Positions 6,068 to 6,078 of a DNA stretch of 6,078 bases are shown here, in pieces (position 1 is the stretch's first letter; each line of letters starts with the position of its first letter). Source of the stretch: an uncultured Saprospirales bacterium (GTDB lineage: Bacteria; Bacteroidota; Bacteroidia; Chitinophagales; JADIYW01); contig CALLKF010000089.1 in NCBI GenBank assembly GCA_938008535.1, forward strand, positions 1 to 6,078, written 5' to 3'. The notes below the pieces were generated by a model. That model saw only the letters and a program-made list of their open reading frames with translations. It was not told the DNA's origin and did not search any database. The position numbers and the translations under genes are program-made.

Positions 6068-6078
6068 AGATCGGAAGA
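6068..6078 (+). other. Probable Illumina adapter remnant at the sequence end
   Basis: The final 11 bases, AGATCGGAAGA, equal the first 11 bases of the standard Illumina read-through adapter. An exact match ending flush with the sequence end is far more likely an untrimmed adapter than biology. Real sequence then stops at about 6067, and the upstream region of the scaffold-like gene is cut. Confidence 0.88.

Noticed and set aside
1..6078. tRNA genes, CRISPR array, insertion sequence, attachment site or origin
   Set aside because: The coding density is high, gaps are 42-78 bp, and no cloverleaf, regular spacer array or terminal inverted repeats were seen.

Overview
The window looks like part of a tailed-phage (or prophage) virion structural module, probably from a phage of a Bacteroidota host. 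All four supportable genes lie on the minus strand, so transcription runs from high to low coordinates. The DNA is AT-rich: stretches counted by hand range from about 30% to 46% G+C. None of the four start codons has a clear Shine-Dalgarno sequence upstream, only A/T-rich leaders, as is common in Bacteroidota. Two sites match the Bacteroidota -7 promoter box TAnnTTTG. The host assignment is an inference from these traits and from the protein styles; no host gene is present.

Layout in order of transcription. (1) 6008 to 4800 is a Cys-free, acidic, partly coiled-coil protein, best explained as a scaffolding (capsid-assembly) protein. (2) 4757 to 3204 is a 517-residue HK97-fold-type major capsid protein, the most confident call. 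(3) A strong Rho-independent terminator lies at 3194 to 3155. (4) 3135 to 2203 is a 310-residue protein of unknown function. (5) A second, A/T-rich hairpin with a T-run lies at 2183 to 2141. (6) 2124 to 1 is a large gene, open at the window edge, with at least 708 codons. It encodes a Cys-rich mosaic protein with a bacterial Ig/cadherin-like domain, a duplicated 32-residue module flanking that domain, and a tail-fibre-style Gly/Thr-rich segment near the edge.

The order scaffold, then capsid, then small unknown, then large modular surface or tail protein is typical of a phage head-to-tail region. Scaffold and capsid genes are 42 bp apart with no terminator between them and are probably co-transcribed. 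The terminator after the capsid gene would keep capsid mRNA high relative to the genes that follow.

The last 11 bases (6068-6078) match the start of the common Illumina adapter, so this end is probably an assembly end and not biology. No RNA gene, CRISPR array, insertion sequence, integrase or attachment site was seen. No intergenic stretch exceeds 100 bases. The most interesting part is the architecture of the large open gene at 1-2124; nothing in the window requires a new kind of system.
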